From assembly GCA_963794165.1 (NCBI GenBank), contig CAWCCT010000011.1:829276-893275 (forward strand): DNA of 64,000 nt, written 5' to 3'. The notes beneath the pieces were generated by a model. The model made no database searches. It worked only from the letters and a program-made list of their open reading frames with translations, and was not told the origin of the DNA. Position 1 is the first letter of the stretch. Every line of letters starts with the position of its first letter. Below are positions 33,667 to 43,893 of the stretch, in pieces. The translations under genes and the position numbers were made by a program. The stretch is from PALSA-350 sp963794165 (GTDB lineage Bacteria > Acidobacteriota > Terriglobia > Terriglobales > Acidobacteriaceae).

Positions 33667-34590
33667 ATGAGACGTGACAACTTTCCCTGGGTTGGAATCT
33701 ACGAATTTACTGAACCTGGCATTACTGCTGAGGGGGTGAGGGTCTACCCCTTCAACCGGTCGTTTCCAATCGATGTCAGTTTTCAAAGGGCTCTCGGACC
33801 CAGTTTTGTGCGCCTGAATCGTCACGAATTCTTCGAGATTATCTACCTGTACACGGGCAGAGTCACCATCCAGGTGCGAGATCGTATCCTTCCTGCGAAA
33901 GCTGGGGACCTGGTCGTGATCGGGCCTAACCTATACCACCGGGTTCTATACAAGCCCAACGTAGAAGTTAAGCTGGTGTCTATGAATTTTCAGCCGGAGA
34001 TTATTCGGTCTGGGAAAGCTGCTGGGGAAGAGGAACACTACCTCAGCCCGTTCTTATGCCAAGGATCACGTTTTCCGTATGTCATCTCAGGGTCTCCAAA
34101 TCTGTCAAAAGACGTCTTTGACTTGATTCTGAAGATCTACTCGGAACTGCCCGGGCAGACATTGCTTCATCGCTTGGCGACGAGAAATTATTTGAACATG
34201 ATACTGTTACTGTTGCTCAAGCACTACACGAGCTACCTGCATTCGCGCGAGACGGTGGACCAGGACCGGAGAAAGCGGTTGCAGCCGGTGTTTGAGCTTT
34301 TGGACCGGAACTTCGCTCAGCCCATCACGGTACAAGATGGAGCGCGAGCCTGTGCAATGAGCACCTCCCATTTTATGAGATATTTCAAGATGAACGTGGG
34401 TCAGACGTTTCGCAGCTATTTGACGAGTTTCAGGATTGCCAAAGCGCAATACCTGCTGCAGAACAAGGAAATTCCCATCGCAGAAATCAGTCAACTGGTG
34501 GGCTTTTGCAGCCAAAGTTATTTCGGAGAGGTCTTCCAAGCTGTAGTAGGCATGACGCCACGCACCTACCGAAAACGATCCTCGCACTAA
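33667..34590 (+). CDS. AraC-family regulator with N-terminal cupin
   Basis: A 307-residue regulator. The ATG at 33667 follows aggcgaggagagc. The N-terminal half is a cupin sensor (HEFFEIIYLYTGRVTIQV, LPAKAGDLVVIGPNLYH), as in RhaR/AraC sugar sensors. The C-terminal 100 residues hold two helix-turn-helix motifs (ITVQDGARACAMSTSHFMRY and IAEISQLVGFCSQSYFGEVF, then GMTPRTYRK). It is the first complete gene of the island and probably controls the sugar-derived catabolic genes there. It converges on the cytochrome gene with 24 bp between them. Confidence 0.9.
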   Translation: MRRDNFPWVGIYEFTEPGITAEGVRVYPFNRSFPIDVSFQRALGPSFVRLNRHEFFEIIYLYTGRVTIQVRDRILPAKAGDLVVIGPNLYHRVLYKPNVEVKLVSMNFQPEIIRSGKAAGEEEHYLSPFLCQGSRFPYVISGSPNLSKDVFDLILKIYSELPGQTLLHRLATRNYLNMILLLLLKHYTSYLHSRETVDQDRRKRLQPVFELLDRNFAQPITVQDGARACAMSTSHFMRYFKMNVGQTFRSYLTSFRIAKAQYLLQNKEIPIAEISQLVGFCSQSYFGEVFQAVVGMTPRTYRKRSSH

Positions 34591-34614
34591 CCGTCTTTCC
34601 GGTGACCCATAGGC

Positions 34615-35778
34615 TCAGTCCGGATAGGGTGCATCAGCTTTTGCGACGCGGATGCGGTGGTCTGTAAAAGAGTAGTGCATGCCGGGGACTTCTACCTTCG
34701 GCATATGACAACTTACGCAATCCACCTTGCTCACGCTGCAGGCGAGTGTGCGGCGGCCCTTGTTCCCGCTCGGGCTTGAGCCTTGCGAATGACAGCGCAG
34801 ACAGATCTGATCGTAGGAGGCGGCGCCATGAACCAAGGGTTGATGCGGGTTGTGACAGGTGACACAGTTGAGTTGCCCGTTCGCACGACTCCAGCAACGG
34901 CTCTGTTGGAGTCGAAAGGGCTGAAATCGAACGGTCGCAACACCGCTCACATTCATCTCAAGCACGTCTTGGGTGGTGCGATGGCACGCTCCACAGAAAT
35001 CTACCGAGGATGCTGCGTCCAGGCTCTTTGGATTCAGGATTATCTTTTTACCTCGTTCGATCTGTCCCGTCTTCATCGCTTGCACGTGCCTGGATCCAGG
35101 ACCATGACAAGCTTCGCAGGTAACGCCTTCAAGACTCTGGTTCGGGTCAAAGCGATTGGCCGTCGTTGAAGCAGTGGTATGGCAGCCGAAACACTTTTGA
35201 GCCTCTGGGTGCCCGAGGGGACGTCCCAGGGCACGTTCGAGGTCCGGGGGTGGCAAACGGAGGTGTCCGGTGGTAAGGTCGAGACCCTTGAATGCAGAGT
35301 AATAGCTGACACGGCTCTCAAACAAATTCCCGTCTACCTGGTAGATGTAGGTCTGACCAACGATTCCCGTGCCGAAAGCGAAAGATAGGGGCCGCTGGAT
35401 GGAGGAATGTCCGTCACTTACAGATCCGAGGACTACGTCTCCGTTTCGCACGAGCTTGTAAGTGTAGGGAGGCTGCTGGAAACTCAGCGCCCTTTGCCCT
35501 TCTAGAAACGACGGGGCCATCGAGCGCATGGATGCGCGTTCCATCTCCGTGGCGAGTGGAGAAGCAGCCACGGAATGGCACTTCACGCATTCTGCCTCGC
35601 CTACATATTCGCTACGCTCTGGAGTTCCTTTCGTGGGCCACCACGCCGCGTCCTCCAATCTATCCCGGGTGGTCAAAGAAATGGGCGCCTGCGAGGAACC
35701 AAGGAATCTATACTGGGCTGCGCTCAAAGCGAGCCAACCTACCGCGATGAAACGGGCTATCCTTCCAGGGGCCAACAT
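34615..35778 (-). CDS. Multihaem cytochrome c (seven CxxCH)
   Basis: A 387-residue exported cytochrome with an N-terminal hydrophobic signal (IARFIAVGWLALSAAQY). Seven haem-binding motifs are visible in order: CVKCH, CFGCH, CEACH, CGACH, CVTCH, CLRCH and CVSCH. The spacing and the C-terminal SCHMPK segment resemble cytochrome c554/NrfB-like families. It should carry electrons in the periplasm. The gene starts 27 bp after the TPR gene stop, with ggaagg before the ATG, so the two form an operon. Its redox partner is unknown. Cytochromes of this kind next to TPR and CRTAC1 genes recur in Acidobacteriota. Confidence 0.9.
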   Translation of the reverse strand: MLAPGRIARFIAVGWLALSAAQYRFLGSSQAPISLTTRDRLEDAAWWPTKGTPERSEYVGEAECVKCHSVAASPLATEMERASMRSMAPSFLEGQRALSFQQPPYTYKLVRNGDVVLGSVSDGHSSIQRPLSFAFGTGIVGQTYIYQVDGNLFESRVSYYSAFKGLDLTTGHLRLPPPDLERALGRPLGHPEAQKCFGCHTTASTTANRFDPNQSLEGVTCEACHGPGSRHVQAMKTGQIERGKKIILNPKSLDAASSVDFCGACHRTTQDVLEMNVSGVATVRFQPFRLQQSRCWSRANGQLNCVTCHNPHQPLVHGAASYDQICLRCHSQGSSPSGNKGRRTLACSVSKVDCVSCHMPKVEVPGMHYSFTDHRIRVAKADAPYPD

Positions 35779-35805
35779 CGTATGCCTTCCGGTTGCCAGA
35801 CTTCC

Positions 35806-37092
35806 CTAGTGCCGCACATCTGTGCCTACCGCAGTGGCCTGATCTTTGGAGATTGCTCGCATTTTCGCCTCTGAGGCATCGGTGCTGAGGACACGGGCGC
35901 GTTCCATCTCGGCACTGGCCTCGGCATGGCGCCCGGATTTGAGATATGCACGGCCCAGTTGGTAGTGATAGCTGCCATTTTTGGGGTCGAGGGCGATCGC
36001 TTTGCGGAGGACAATGATCGCACGGGCCTGGTTTGGAACCTCGAGGTAAGCTCTGCCCAAGGTTGCAAGCAGTTCCGGCGAATCGGGATTCGCCGCGACG
36101 CCCTTTTCAAGAACGGAGACAGCACCTTGCACGTTGGACTGCTCCAGGCGGATTTCTGCAAGTTCCTTGTACGCCGAGGGATTACTGGGGGTAATGTCGA
36201 TTTCTTTTTCGAATTCCACGGAAGCCAGGTCGAGGCGCCCCTGTTGTCGATCCAAGACACCGAGGTAATAGTGCGCGAAAGGGAGTTGCTCGTTTTCGTT
36301 GGCGCGCTTAAGTTCTACTTCCGCTTTGTCTTGCTGACCTAACGCCAGATAGGCTTTGCCAAGCAGCAGGTGCAGGTGGGGTGTATCGCCTCCCGCCTCG
36401 ACCAGCTGCTGAAAGACTCGAACGGAATCGTCTGTACGTTTCACCATGCCATAGCTTGTACCTAACATGAACAGGTACTCCAGATCGTTTTGTTCGGCGG
36501 CCTGGAGAGGCTCGAAGGCGGCGATGGCGGCGGCAAAATCATCCATCATGAAGTTGCAGATGCCTTTCAGGTAACGCGCCTGACGGTTGGAGGGGTCGGA
36601 CGCAAGGACCTCGCCAAAATATGTGTCGGCCATTGCGAACTCGTTCTTGCGAAAGTAGGCGAGGCCAAGATTGAGGCGAATACCGGGGACCCCGGGAGCG
36701 AGAGCCCTCGCTTTGAGTAATGCGTCGATGGCCAGATCGAGTCTTCCGGTGCGGAGATAGACGACGCCGAGATTGGAATATACCGAAGCCGACCGATTAT
36801 CGAGCTTCAGGAGCTGCTTGAAATCTCGTTCAGCATCGGCGTAACGGCGCTCGGCAAGGGCACGCTGGCCATCTTCCGCGATGGCTTTGGGATCGGTGTG
36901 AGAGACTTGCGGGGAAAGCCCAAGCAAACCGGGGCAAAATACCAAAGCGAACATGAGACGGGGAAGAAGCTTTTCTTTCCAAGACCGGCCAAGGACGGCG
37001 GGGGCTTTCCATTTGAGTTTTTTGTTGCCACCCGCGCCGTGGACCAGGGCGGAGGCGGGTGCAGCATAGGGAGGTGGCGGTGGCTGCAACAT
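35806..37092 (-). CDS. Tetratricopeptide-repeat protein
   Basis: A protein of about 428 residues with at least nine TPR motifs from about residue 70 (ALAERRYADAERDFKQLLKL, YSNLGVVYLRTGRLDLAIDA, YYLGVLDRQQGRLDLASVEF, YHYQLGRAYLKSGRHAEASA). A hydrophobic stretch (LMFALVFCPGLLGL) near residue 46 is a likely export signal, so a downstream start such as GTG at 37044 is also possible. TPR proteins act as scaffolds. It is first in an operon with the multihaem cytochrome and its start is only 30-odd bp from that of the divergent CRTAC1 gene. Confidence 0.85.
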   Translation of the reverse strand: MLQPPPPPYAAPASALVHGAGGNKKLKWKAPAVLGRSWKEKLLPRLMFALVFCPGLLGLSPQVSHTDPKAIAEDGQRALAERRYADAERDFKQLLKLDNRSASVYSNLGVVYLRTGRLDLAIDALLKARALAPGVPGIRLNLGLAYFRKNEFAMADTYFGEVLASDPSNRQARYLKGICNFMMDDFAAAIAAFEPLQAAEQNDLEYLFMLGTSYGMVKRTDDSVRVFQQLVEAGGDTPHLHLLLGKAYLALGQQDKAEVELKRANENEQLPFAHYYLGVLDRQQGRLDLASVEFEKEIDITPSNPSAYKELAEIRLEQSNVQGAVSVLEKGVAANPDSPELLATLGRAYLEVPNQARAIIVLRKAIALDPKNGSYHYQLGRAYLKSGRHAEASAEMERARVLSTDASEAKMRAISKDQATAVGTDVRH

Positions 37093-37124
37093 ACGGCCCA
37101 GATTACACGACTCCAACGCCGTCC

Positions 37125-38888
37125 GTGCGCCCAGGTTTCTTCTGTAAGGCTTTCGCATTGGCTTGCCGGCTGCAGTTACCGCGCTCTGATCACCACCGTC
37201 TTGTCTCTCTGCGGCGTAAGTTCTTGCCCTGGGTCATACTCTGCTCACTCTTTCTTGTATGCGCTTCGATTGGCCGGCGGTCTATAGGAATCGCACAATC
37301 AGCCAAGCCGGAGATTCACTTTTCTTTTCGCCCGATCGCATTTTCACTGGATAGCTGTGAAACACCGCAAAGACACGCTCCGGAAACCATGGCGGGAGGC
37401 GTGGCTGTGTTTGATTATGACCACGATGGCAACCCAGATATTTTTTTTACTAACGGTGCGGACATTGCCGATCTAAAGAAGAACTCGCCCAGATATGCCA
37501 ACCGCCTGTTTCGAAACAACGGCGACGGAACCTTTACCGATGTGACGGAAAGAGCCGGTCTCGCGGGGACGGGATACGACATCGGTGTTGCGATCGGCGA
37601 CTATGACAATGACGGCCATGAGGACATCTTCGTAGCGGGAGTTCATCGCAACACTCTGTACCACAATAATGGCGACGGGACCTTTACCGACGTGACCGAG
37701 AAGGCCGGGCTCGCCAAGCCCGACAAAGAGTATGGCCCGCTTTGGTCGGTGGGCGCCGGGTGGGTAGACGTGAACAACGACGGGCTTCTAGACCTGTTCG
37801 TCGTGAACTACATGAGCTGGGACTTTCACAAGGAGCCTGACTGCAGGTTCAAAGACAAACCGGAATACTGCCATCCCAAATTCTACAAAGCGCTTCCTAA
37901 TCAGCTATTTCTGAACAACGGGGACGGAACTTTCAGGGATGTTTCAGCCCAGTCGGGCATTCGTTCGCACACGGGGAAAGGGATGGCGGTGGGCATCGCC
38001 GACTACGATGGAGACGGACTGCCGGACCTGTTTGTCGCCAACGATAAGGTCTTCAATTTCCTATTTCATAACAAACGAAATGGCCACTTTGAAGAGGTGG
38101 CGTTTGAAGCCGGGGTGGTTCTCCCCGAACAGGGGAATGCGATATCCGGCATGGGTACTGACTTCCGCGATCTGAACAACGACGGGTTTCCCGATATTGC
38201 GCTGGCCGCTCTGCAGAACGAGACTTTTCCCATCTATCAAAACAATCGGCAGGGCGGATTTACGGACGTCACGGCAAAGAGCGGTATGGCTTTGCTGAGT
38301 GACTCGATGTCAGGATACAGCGCGAATATAGCGGACTTCGACAACGATGGCTGGAAGGACCTGTTTGTTAGCCGCGGTGACGTGCAGTCGACCGCGATGG
38401 CAGAAGTCCGCAAGGTCGACCAAATTAACACTGTTTTTCGTAATCTTGCGGGAACCAAATGGTCTGCCTTGACGGAGGAGGCGGGCTTCAACGCGCAGCC
38501 ACCGAGGCGGCATCGTGGCGCGGCAATCGGCGACTTCAATCACGACGGCAAACTTGACATTGTGGTTACGGCCCTGGGCGCGCCAGCTGAGGTCTGGATC
38601 AATGACAGCGCAGCCACCAATCACTGGCTGGAACTGGATCTTGAAGGCACCAAGAGCAACCGGGATGCGATTGGCGCACGTATCCGCGTGGTTGCGGGCG
38701 GGAAGGCGCAATTCAATCAGGTAAGCACGGCTTCTGGTTACGCATCTTCCAGCGCCGGCCCCATCCACTTCGGTCTCGGGGCAGCCACCAGGGCCGATGA
38801 GGTTCAGATTCGATGGCCATCTGGAGCCGTGCAAGAACTGAGGAATTTGCCGGGCGACCGGATCATCCATGTGAAGGAATCAAACTAA
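37125..38888 (+). CDS. CRTAC1-family protein (VCBS/FG-GAP propeller with ASPIC/UnbV domain)
   Basis: About 587 residues. A signal-like stretch (FLPWVILCSLFLVCASI) precedes seven calcium-loop repeats of the form DxDxDGxxDI/L: DYDHDGNPDIF, DYDNDGHEDIF, DVNNDGLLDLF, DYDGDGLPDLF, DLNNDGFPDIA, DFDNDGWKDLF and DFNHDGKLDIV. The C-terminal ASPIC/UnbV domain follows (HWLELDLEGTKSNRDAIGAR). The protein should be exported and form a beta-propeller. The start is uncertain: GTG at 37125 is used, GTG at 37059 is possible, and the first 35 residues are unusual. The role is unknown; such proteins often sit beside TonB receptors. Confidence 0.85.
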   Translation: MRPGFFCKAFALACRLQLPRSDHHRLVSLRRKFLPWVILCSLFLVCASIGRRSIGIAQSAKPEIHFSFRPIAFSLDSCETPQRHAPETMAGGVAVFDYDHDGNPDIFFTNGADIADLKKNSPRYANRLFRNNGDGTFTDVTERAGLAGTGYDIGVAIGDYDNDGHEDIFVAGVHRNTLYHNNGDGTFTDVTEKAGLAKPDKEYGPLWSVGAGWVDVNNDGLLDLFVVNYMSWDFHKEPDCRFKDKPEYCHPKFYKALPNQLFLNNGDGTFRDVSAQSGIRSHTGKGMAVGIADYDGDGLPDLFVANDKVFNFLFHNKRNGHFEEVAFEAGVVLPEQGNAISGMGTDFRDLNNDGFPDIALAALQNETFPIYQNNRQGGFTDVTAKSGMALLSDSMSGYSANIADFDNDGWKDLFVSRGDVQSTAMAEVRKVDQINTVFRNLAGTKWSALTEEAGFNAQPPRRHRGAAIGDFNHDGKLDIVVTALGAPAEVWINDSAATNHWLELDLEGTKSNRDAIGARIRVVAGGKAQFNQVSTASGYASSSAGPIHFGLGAATRADEVQIRWPSGAVQELRNLPGDRIIHVKESN

Positions 38889-39036
38889 AGGCTGGCTCGG
38901 CCCCGGCGCGGTGCGTGATAGTCCTGTTATAAAAATTTGTCATCAGTTTATAGACGCGCAGAAAAGCTCAGCTCATAGTGTCTCTACCACTGAAAATACT
39001 TCGGGTCTCCGAATCACCCCCAAAAGGAGTTCGCTC

Positions 39037-42000
39037 ATGAGGCTTCGGTGTATCTGTCTAGCCGGTTTTCTTTTCGCCACGTTTCTTCCTCTGCAAGCTC
39101 AGGATCTGGCAACCATTGTCGGCACGGTGACAGACCCGGGGGGTGCCGCCATCCCGAACGCTACGGTAACCGTATCTAACCAAGCCGTGGGAATTACGCG
39201 CATCTATCGATCCAACGGGTCCGGTGATTACACTGCTGCGCGTATTCCACTGGGGACCTACACCGTCACTGGAGAAGCGCCCGGTTTTCAGACGCTCAAC
39301 CTAACCGGGATTACCCTGGATGCGGGTCAAACATCGCGTGTGGATCTTGCGCTTAAAGTCGGTTCGGAAACTCAGCAAGTGACGGTGGAAGAAAACGTTC
39401 CTAGAGTCGAGACCGATACCGCAGCGATCTCCGGCGTGGTTACGGGGAAGCAGATAAGCGAGCTGAATATTCCGTCGAGGAACTTTGTCAACCTGGCCCT
39501 GCTTATTCCGGGAGCCGCGGCGCAAGCGGGCGGCTTTGATCCGAACAGCGTTAGTGACGTTGCCACCGATACACTGCCGGTGAATGGTCTACCGGGAAAT
39601 ATGAACAATTGGGAAGTCGACGGGATCAATAACGTTGACCAGGGATCCGGAAGCGATTCGCTGCAGATTTATCCGAGCCTGGACTCTATTGCTGAGTTTA
39701 GGGTGTCGACCTCGAATTACAGCGCTGAATACGCGAAGTCAGGCTCGGCGATGATAGAAGTTGTGACAAAATCCGGTACCAATCAATTTCATGGTACGGC
39801 GTTCGAGTTTTTGCGGAACGACGCTCTCGACGCCAACGATTGGTTTCTGAACCGTGCGGGGCAACCACGACAGCCACTGAAGCACAACGACTTTGGATTC
39901 ACGTTAGGTGGTCCCGTCTATATTCCCGGTCATTACAACACCAGCAAACGAAAGACGTTCTTTTTCGTTTCGGAACAATGGCGACGTTATCGCGACGGGA
40001 CCGTGATCAACGCCGAAGTGCCATCGCTGCGCGAGCGGACGGGTGACTTTAGCGAATGCGATCCGACTTCGGTGAACTACAACGTCATTGTGGCATCGGG
40101 CTGCCAGATTCCCACCAATCCAGCGACAGGTGCGCCGTTCCAGGGGAGTATTGTGCCCGTGGACCCTGCTGCAGCCACGTTGCTGGATGCTTTGATCCCG
40201 TTGCCCAATGATGGACCTATTCACTACACCAAAGCTCCCTCGCTGCCGACGAATTTTCGGGAGGACGGTTTTCGGGTTGACCACAATTTCAGCGACACGG
40301 TGCGCCTTTTCGTGAGATATACGCAAGATTCATATACACAGGAGTTCGAGCCGACGCTTTGGACTGCATCCGAGTTCGGCACGGTGAAGACGCCGTTGAG
40401 TATCCCTGCCAAAAATTCTGTTCTGCACCTCACTAACTCGTTTCGTCCTGATCTGCTGAATGAATTCATACTCGGCTACTCGACTGACAACTGGACGGCT
40501 AATTCAGAGGTCGGGTCTGATTCTGTATCGGGATCGATCGTCAAACCAGCGGGTTTCGGCATCGCCAGCATCTTTCCTGCGGCTGCGTCCGGCCCGTTAT
40601 TGCCCGCGATTTCGGTGCAGGGCGGCGGCCCCTCTTTCTCCGAAGACACTGGCTACCCCTATTCCTACGAAAATCCTGCACTGACGGTTAAAGACAACCT
40701 GGTTTGGACACGGGGCAAACACAACCTGAAGTTCGGACTCTTCTTTCTCTTTGACGAGCTGAACCATGTGGTGCCAAACGGTGGATTTGACAGCCAGGGT
40801 ACGCTATCGTTCAGCAACTCCTCGTCGGTTACGACCGGGAACGCTTTGGCAGATATGTACCTGGGGAAGATCGGATCGTACACGCAGACTGGGCAGGTTA
40901 CGAATGGCCAGCTTGTGGGCGGTTTTACGCGCGGACATTACCGGCAAAAGGACATCGAGCCTTATTTTCAGGATGACTGGCGGGTCTCACCGAGGCTCAC
41001 ACTGAATCTAGGGCTTCGCTATTACTACATTAATCCCTGGGTGGATCATACCAACCCCACCGTGTCCTCGATCTTCGTGCCCAGCGAGTACAGTGCGGCA
41101 GCCCAGGCGCAACTTGACGCCTCGGGCAATCTTATCCCAGGAAGCGGGGCGAACTGGCTCAACTATGGCAACGGGTTGCTCGAATGCGGCGCGGGATCTA
41201 TACCGAAGGGTTGTACCACCTTGCCTCACCGCACCTTCTCACCGCGATTCGGATTCTCCTATGACCTGACCGGAACTGGGAAGATGGTGGTGCGCGGCGG
41301 TTATGCGTTTAGTTACGACACCAGCAACGCGCACATGACCGCGTCGGGCCGCTACGGTGACCCACCGGTGATAGGCACGCTGTCGGATTACGACATCAAC
41401 GGCTACTCTCAGGTGCAACCAGGCGCGATTGCACCGGTCTTCACCAACGATCTTCCCCTGCACCAGAACCTGCCGCAGATCCAACACTTCAGTCTGGGCA
41501 TACAACGGGAGCTTTTCGACAAGAGCATTCTCACAGTAAGTTATGTCGGCACGACCGGTGTTCATCTGCAGAGGTTCCGCAATATCAACCAGGTTCCTGT
41601 GGGCGAAGGAATCCAGAATGTCCCCGCTCTCGCAGGCACCCCTGGCTGCGACTCTAATGGAAACTGTGATGTACAGAATATTCTTATCAACACGCTTGAG
41701 CCGACGATTTTCTTCGCGCCGTTTCGTGGATATACGAACATTATCAACGCAGAGGCGGAAGCCAACTCCAACTACAATTCGCTGCAGCTTGATTACCGCC
41801 ATAATGTGGGTCACGGCCTGTTGATCCAGGTGTTTTATACCTGGTCACACACCCTGGATTCGGTCTTCGGTGGAGGCGGAACGGGTTCGTCGCCAACCGG
41901 GATAAACGACTACGATACCAAGCGATGGTATGGCACCTCATCTTTAAACCAGGGCCAGATTTTCACGATGAATTACGTTTACGCAATCCCGTTCTTTCTG

Positions 42001-42573
42001 CACGCTCACAATGACCTTGTCCGCTCCACGATCGGTGGATGGCAGCTCAACGGAGTAACGATTTTCAGCAAGGGCCCTCCGATCACAACAACATGTGGCA
42101 TTGCGGGGATGTCGAGCGGAGTGGGAGGCAATGTGTTGTGCAACCCAATTGGCAAACTCCAGGTGAAAAAGGGTACGACGGATGATCCTCAGTTCGGTCC
42201 TACACCGACCTGGTTTGATCCTGCAAACCTGGGCCAGATAACGATACCGCAGCTGCGCGCCGACAATGAGCCGGGCGAGTTTGGGTACCTGGGAAAGAAT
42301 CCGATCGCCGGCCCGGGCCGCAATGACTGGGATTTGGGACTTACTAAGAATTTTGAGCTGCCCTGGTTCAAGAGCGAGCGTTCAACGCTGCAATTTCGAG
42401 CAGAGACGTTCAACACGTTCAATCACCCTCAGTGGAGCGGCATCAATTTCTCTTGTAGCTCTCTGACGCTTCCAGGGCAACCCTGCAATGGTTCAAATAA
42501 CATTGGCAACGGAGAAGTCACGAGCGCATTCCCTCCTCGAATCATGCAGCTTGGTTTAAGACTGGTCTATTAG
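39037..42573 (+). CDS. Oar-like TonB-dependent outer-membrane receptor
   Basis: A 1178-residue receptor typical of Acidobacteriota. The ATG at 39037 follows aaaaggag and starts a signal peptide (MRLRCICLAGFLFATFLPLQ). Then come a carboxypeptidase-regulatory-like Ig domain (IVGTVTDPGGAAIPNATVTV), a TonB plug (SSRNFVNLALLIPG-like, LPVNGLPGNMNNWEVDGINN) and a long beta-barrel ending FPPRIMQLGLRLVY with a terminal aromatic residue. It should import a large oligomer, perhaps a glycan, with energy from TonB. It follows the CRTAC1 gene by 148 bp and precedes the catabolic genes. Confidence 0.92.
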   Translation: MRLRCICLAGFLFATFLPLQAQDLATIVGTVTDPGGAAIPNATVTVSNQAVGITRIYRSNGSGDYTAARIPLGTYTVTGEAPGFQTLNLTGITLDAGQTSRVDLALKVGSETQQVTVEENVPRVETDTAAISGVVTGKQISELNIPSRNFVNLALLIPGAAAQAGGFDPNSVSDVATDTLPVNGLPGNMNNWEVDGINNVDQGSGSDSLQIYPSLDSIAEFRVSTSNYSAEYAKSGSAMIEVVTKSGTNQFHGTAFEFLRNDALDANDWFLNRAGQPRQPLKHNDFGFTLGGPVYIPGHYNTSKRKTFFFVSEQWRRYRDGTVINAEVPSLRERTGDFSECDPTSVNYNVIVASGCQIPTNPATGAPFQGSIVPVDPAAATLLDALIPLPNDGPIHYTKAPSLPTNFREDGFRVDHNFSDTVRLFVRYTQDSYTQEFEPTLWTASEFGTVKTPLSIPAKNSVLHLTNSFRPDLLNEFILGYSTDNWTANSEVGSDSVSGSIVKPAGFGIASIFPAAASGPLLPAISVQGGGPSFSEDTGYPYSYENPALTVKDNLVWTRGKHNLKFGLFFLFDELNHVVPNGGFDSQGTLSFSNSSSVTTGNALADMYLGKIGSYTQTGQVTNGQLVGGFTRGHYRQKDIEPYFQDDWRVSPRLTLNLGLRYYYINPWVDHTNPTVSSIFVPSEYSAAAQAQLDASGNLIPGSGANWLNYGNGLLECGAGSIPKGCTTLPHRTFSPRFGFSYDLTGTGKMVVRGGYAFSYDTSNAHMTASGRYGDPPVIGTLSDYDINGYSQVQPGAIAPVFTNDLPLHQNLPQIQHFSLGIQRELFDKSILTVSYVGTTGVHLQRFRNINQVPVGEGIQNVPALAGTPGCDSNGNCDVQNILINTLEPTIFFAPFRGYTNIINAEAEANSNYNSLQLDYRHNVGHGLLIQVFYTWSHTLDSVFGGGGTGSSPTGINDYDTKRWYGTSSLNQGQIFTMNYVYAIPFFLHAHNDLVRSTIGGWQLNGVTIFSKGPPITTTCGIAGMSSGVGGNVLCNPIGKLQVKKGTTDDPQFGPTPTWFDPANLGQITIPQLRADNEPGEFGYLGKNPIAGPGRNDWDLGLTKNFELPWFKSERSTLQFRAETFNTFNHPQWSGINFSCSSLTLPGQPCNGSNNIGNGEVTSAFPPRIMQLGLRLVY

Positions 42574-42709
42574 CCGTGAGACCCCGGCCATACTTTCTGG
42601 GACCTTGCCACAAGAAGATGCTTCTCAAGAGGCGACTGCCTCTCACCACTCTTGCGGGCATTTTTAGACTGCTTTCATTGCACCAACCAGAGGGATGGGT
42701 TGACCACAC

Positions 42710-43816
42710 GTGCGTCTGAGCAAAGGGATCGCGATCAGGCTTGGGACGAAGGTGACGGACCTCCCTACACCCGCCTTACTCATAGATTTGGACGGCATGG
42801 AGAATAACCTCCGCCGGATGGCCTCGTTTTTTCGGAGCAACGGCGCAAAGCTACGCCCTCACTTCAAAGCGCATCAAGTGGTTTCGTTGGGGAAAAGGCA
42901 GCTGCAATCGGGAGCGATCGGATTAACCTGCGCGCACCTTGATCATGCTGAGGCGCTTGCTGAAGAGGGTATCGACAACATCCTCATCGCAAACGAGGTT
43001 GCTGGAGCGAGTAAGATCCAACGTTTCACTGATCTCTCACGACGCGTACCCGTGATCGTCGCAGTCGACAATCCAAAGGTTGTGGCCGACATGGCGCGGC
43101 TGGGCGGCAAATGGAGAGAATGCCTGAATGTGGTTGTCGACGTGGATGTACGGCTGGGCCGCTGTGGAGTAAAACCCGGTGAAGCAGCGCTTTCTCTGAC
43201 CAAGTTGGTTCTAGAGAAGGGTCTAAGATTTCGGGGGTTGATGGGATACGAGGGGCAAGTGGCGCTGCCGCCGGGACCGGAGAAAGACCGGGTTGTGGTT
43301 GAGGCTCTGAAGCGCCTTGAGGAAACAAAACTGATGATCGAGCGTGAGGGCATTGCGGTAGAGATCGTCAGCTGCGGCGGTACCAGTGACTTTTCCATCG
43401 CAGCCAGGTGTCCGGGGGTCACAGAGGTTCAGGCCGGATCATACCTGCTGATGGATAGCGCTTACGTCCCCTTCGCGCCCGAGTTTGAACCGACCCTGAC
43501 CATCCTGGCTACGGTCATCAGCACGACTCCGGGCGAAAGAATCGTGGTGGACGCAGGGTTGAGGTCGATGAGCGGAGAAAATGGCCTGCCGTCCATCAAA
43601 GGGATCTCTGGTTTACAAACCAAGGCACTGCACATCGAACACACCGTGATTGAGATTACAGATCCGACGCTGCCTATCAACGTTGGAGACAAAACGGAAA
43701 TCTGGGTTAGTTTCCTCGATCAGACGCTGGGTCTTCATGATCGTCTTTATGGAGTCAGAGGAGGGCGGGTAGAGGAGATCCTGAAGATCGAGCATTTTGT
43801 TAACTGCCTGGAGTGA
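42710..43816 (+). CDS. D-threonine-aldolase-like PLP enzyme
   Basis: A 368-residue fold-type III PLP enzyme starting at a GTG. It has the alanine-racemase-like barrel with the PLP lysine near residue 53 (LRPHFKAHQV) after the TPALLIDLDGMENNL opening, a GGTSDFSIAA phosphate-binding stretch and a C-terminal metal-binding end (LHDRLYG). D-threonine aldolase and D-serine dehydratase families share this layout. It likely splits or dehydrates a beta-hydroxy D-amino acid. The next gene (GH-like) starts 77 bp after its stop. Confidence 0.88.
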   Translation: MRLSKGIAIRLGTKVTDLPTPALLIDLDGMENNLRRMASFFRSNGAKLRPHFKAHQVVSLGKRQLQSGAIGLTCAHLDHAEALAEEGIDNILIANEVAGASKIQRFTDLSRRVPVIVAVDNPKVVADMARLGGKWRECLNVVVDVDVRLGRCGVKPGEAALSLTKLVLEKGLRFRGLMGYEGQVALPPGPEKDRVVVEALKRLEETKLMIEREGIAVEIVSCGGTSDFSIAARCPGVTEVQAGSYLLMDSAYVPFAPEFEPTLTILATVISTTPGERIVVDAGLRSMSGENGLPSIKGISGLQTKALHIEHTVIEITDPTLPINVGDKTEIWVSFLDQTLGLHDRLYGVRGGRVEEILKIEHFVNCLE

Positions 43817-43893
43817 AAGGAAGCCAATCCTCAGATGACACGCGAGCCAGAGTCGAGAACGATTCCAATGAACGAAGACACGGAGCGGAAGCG

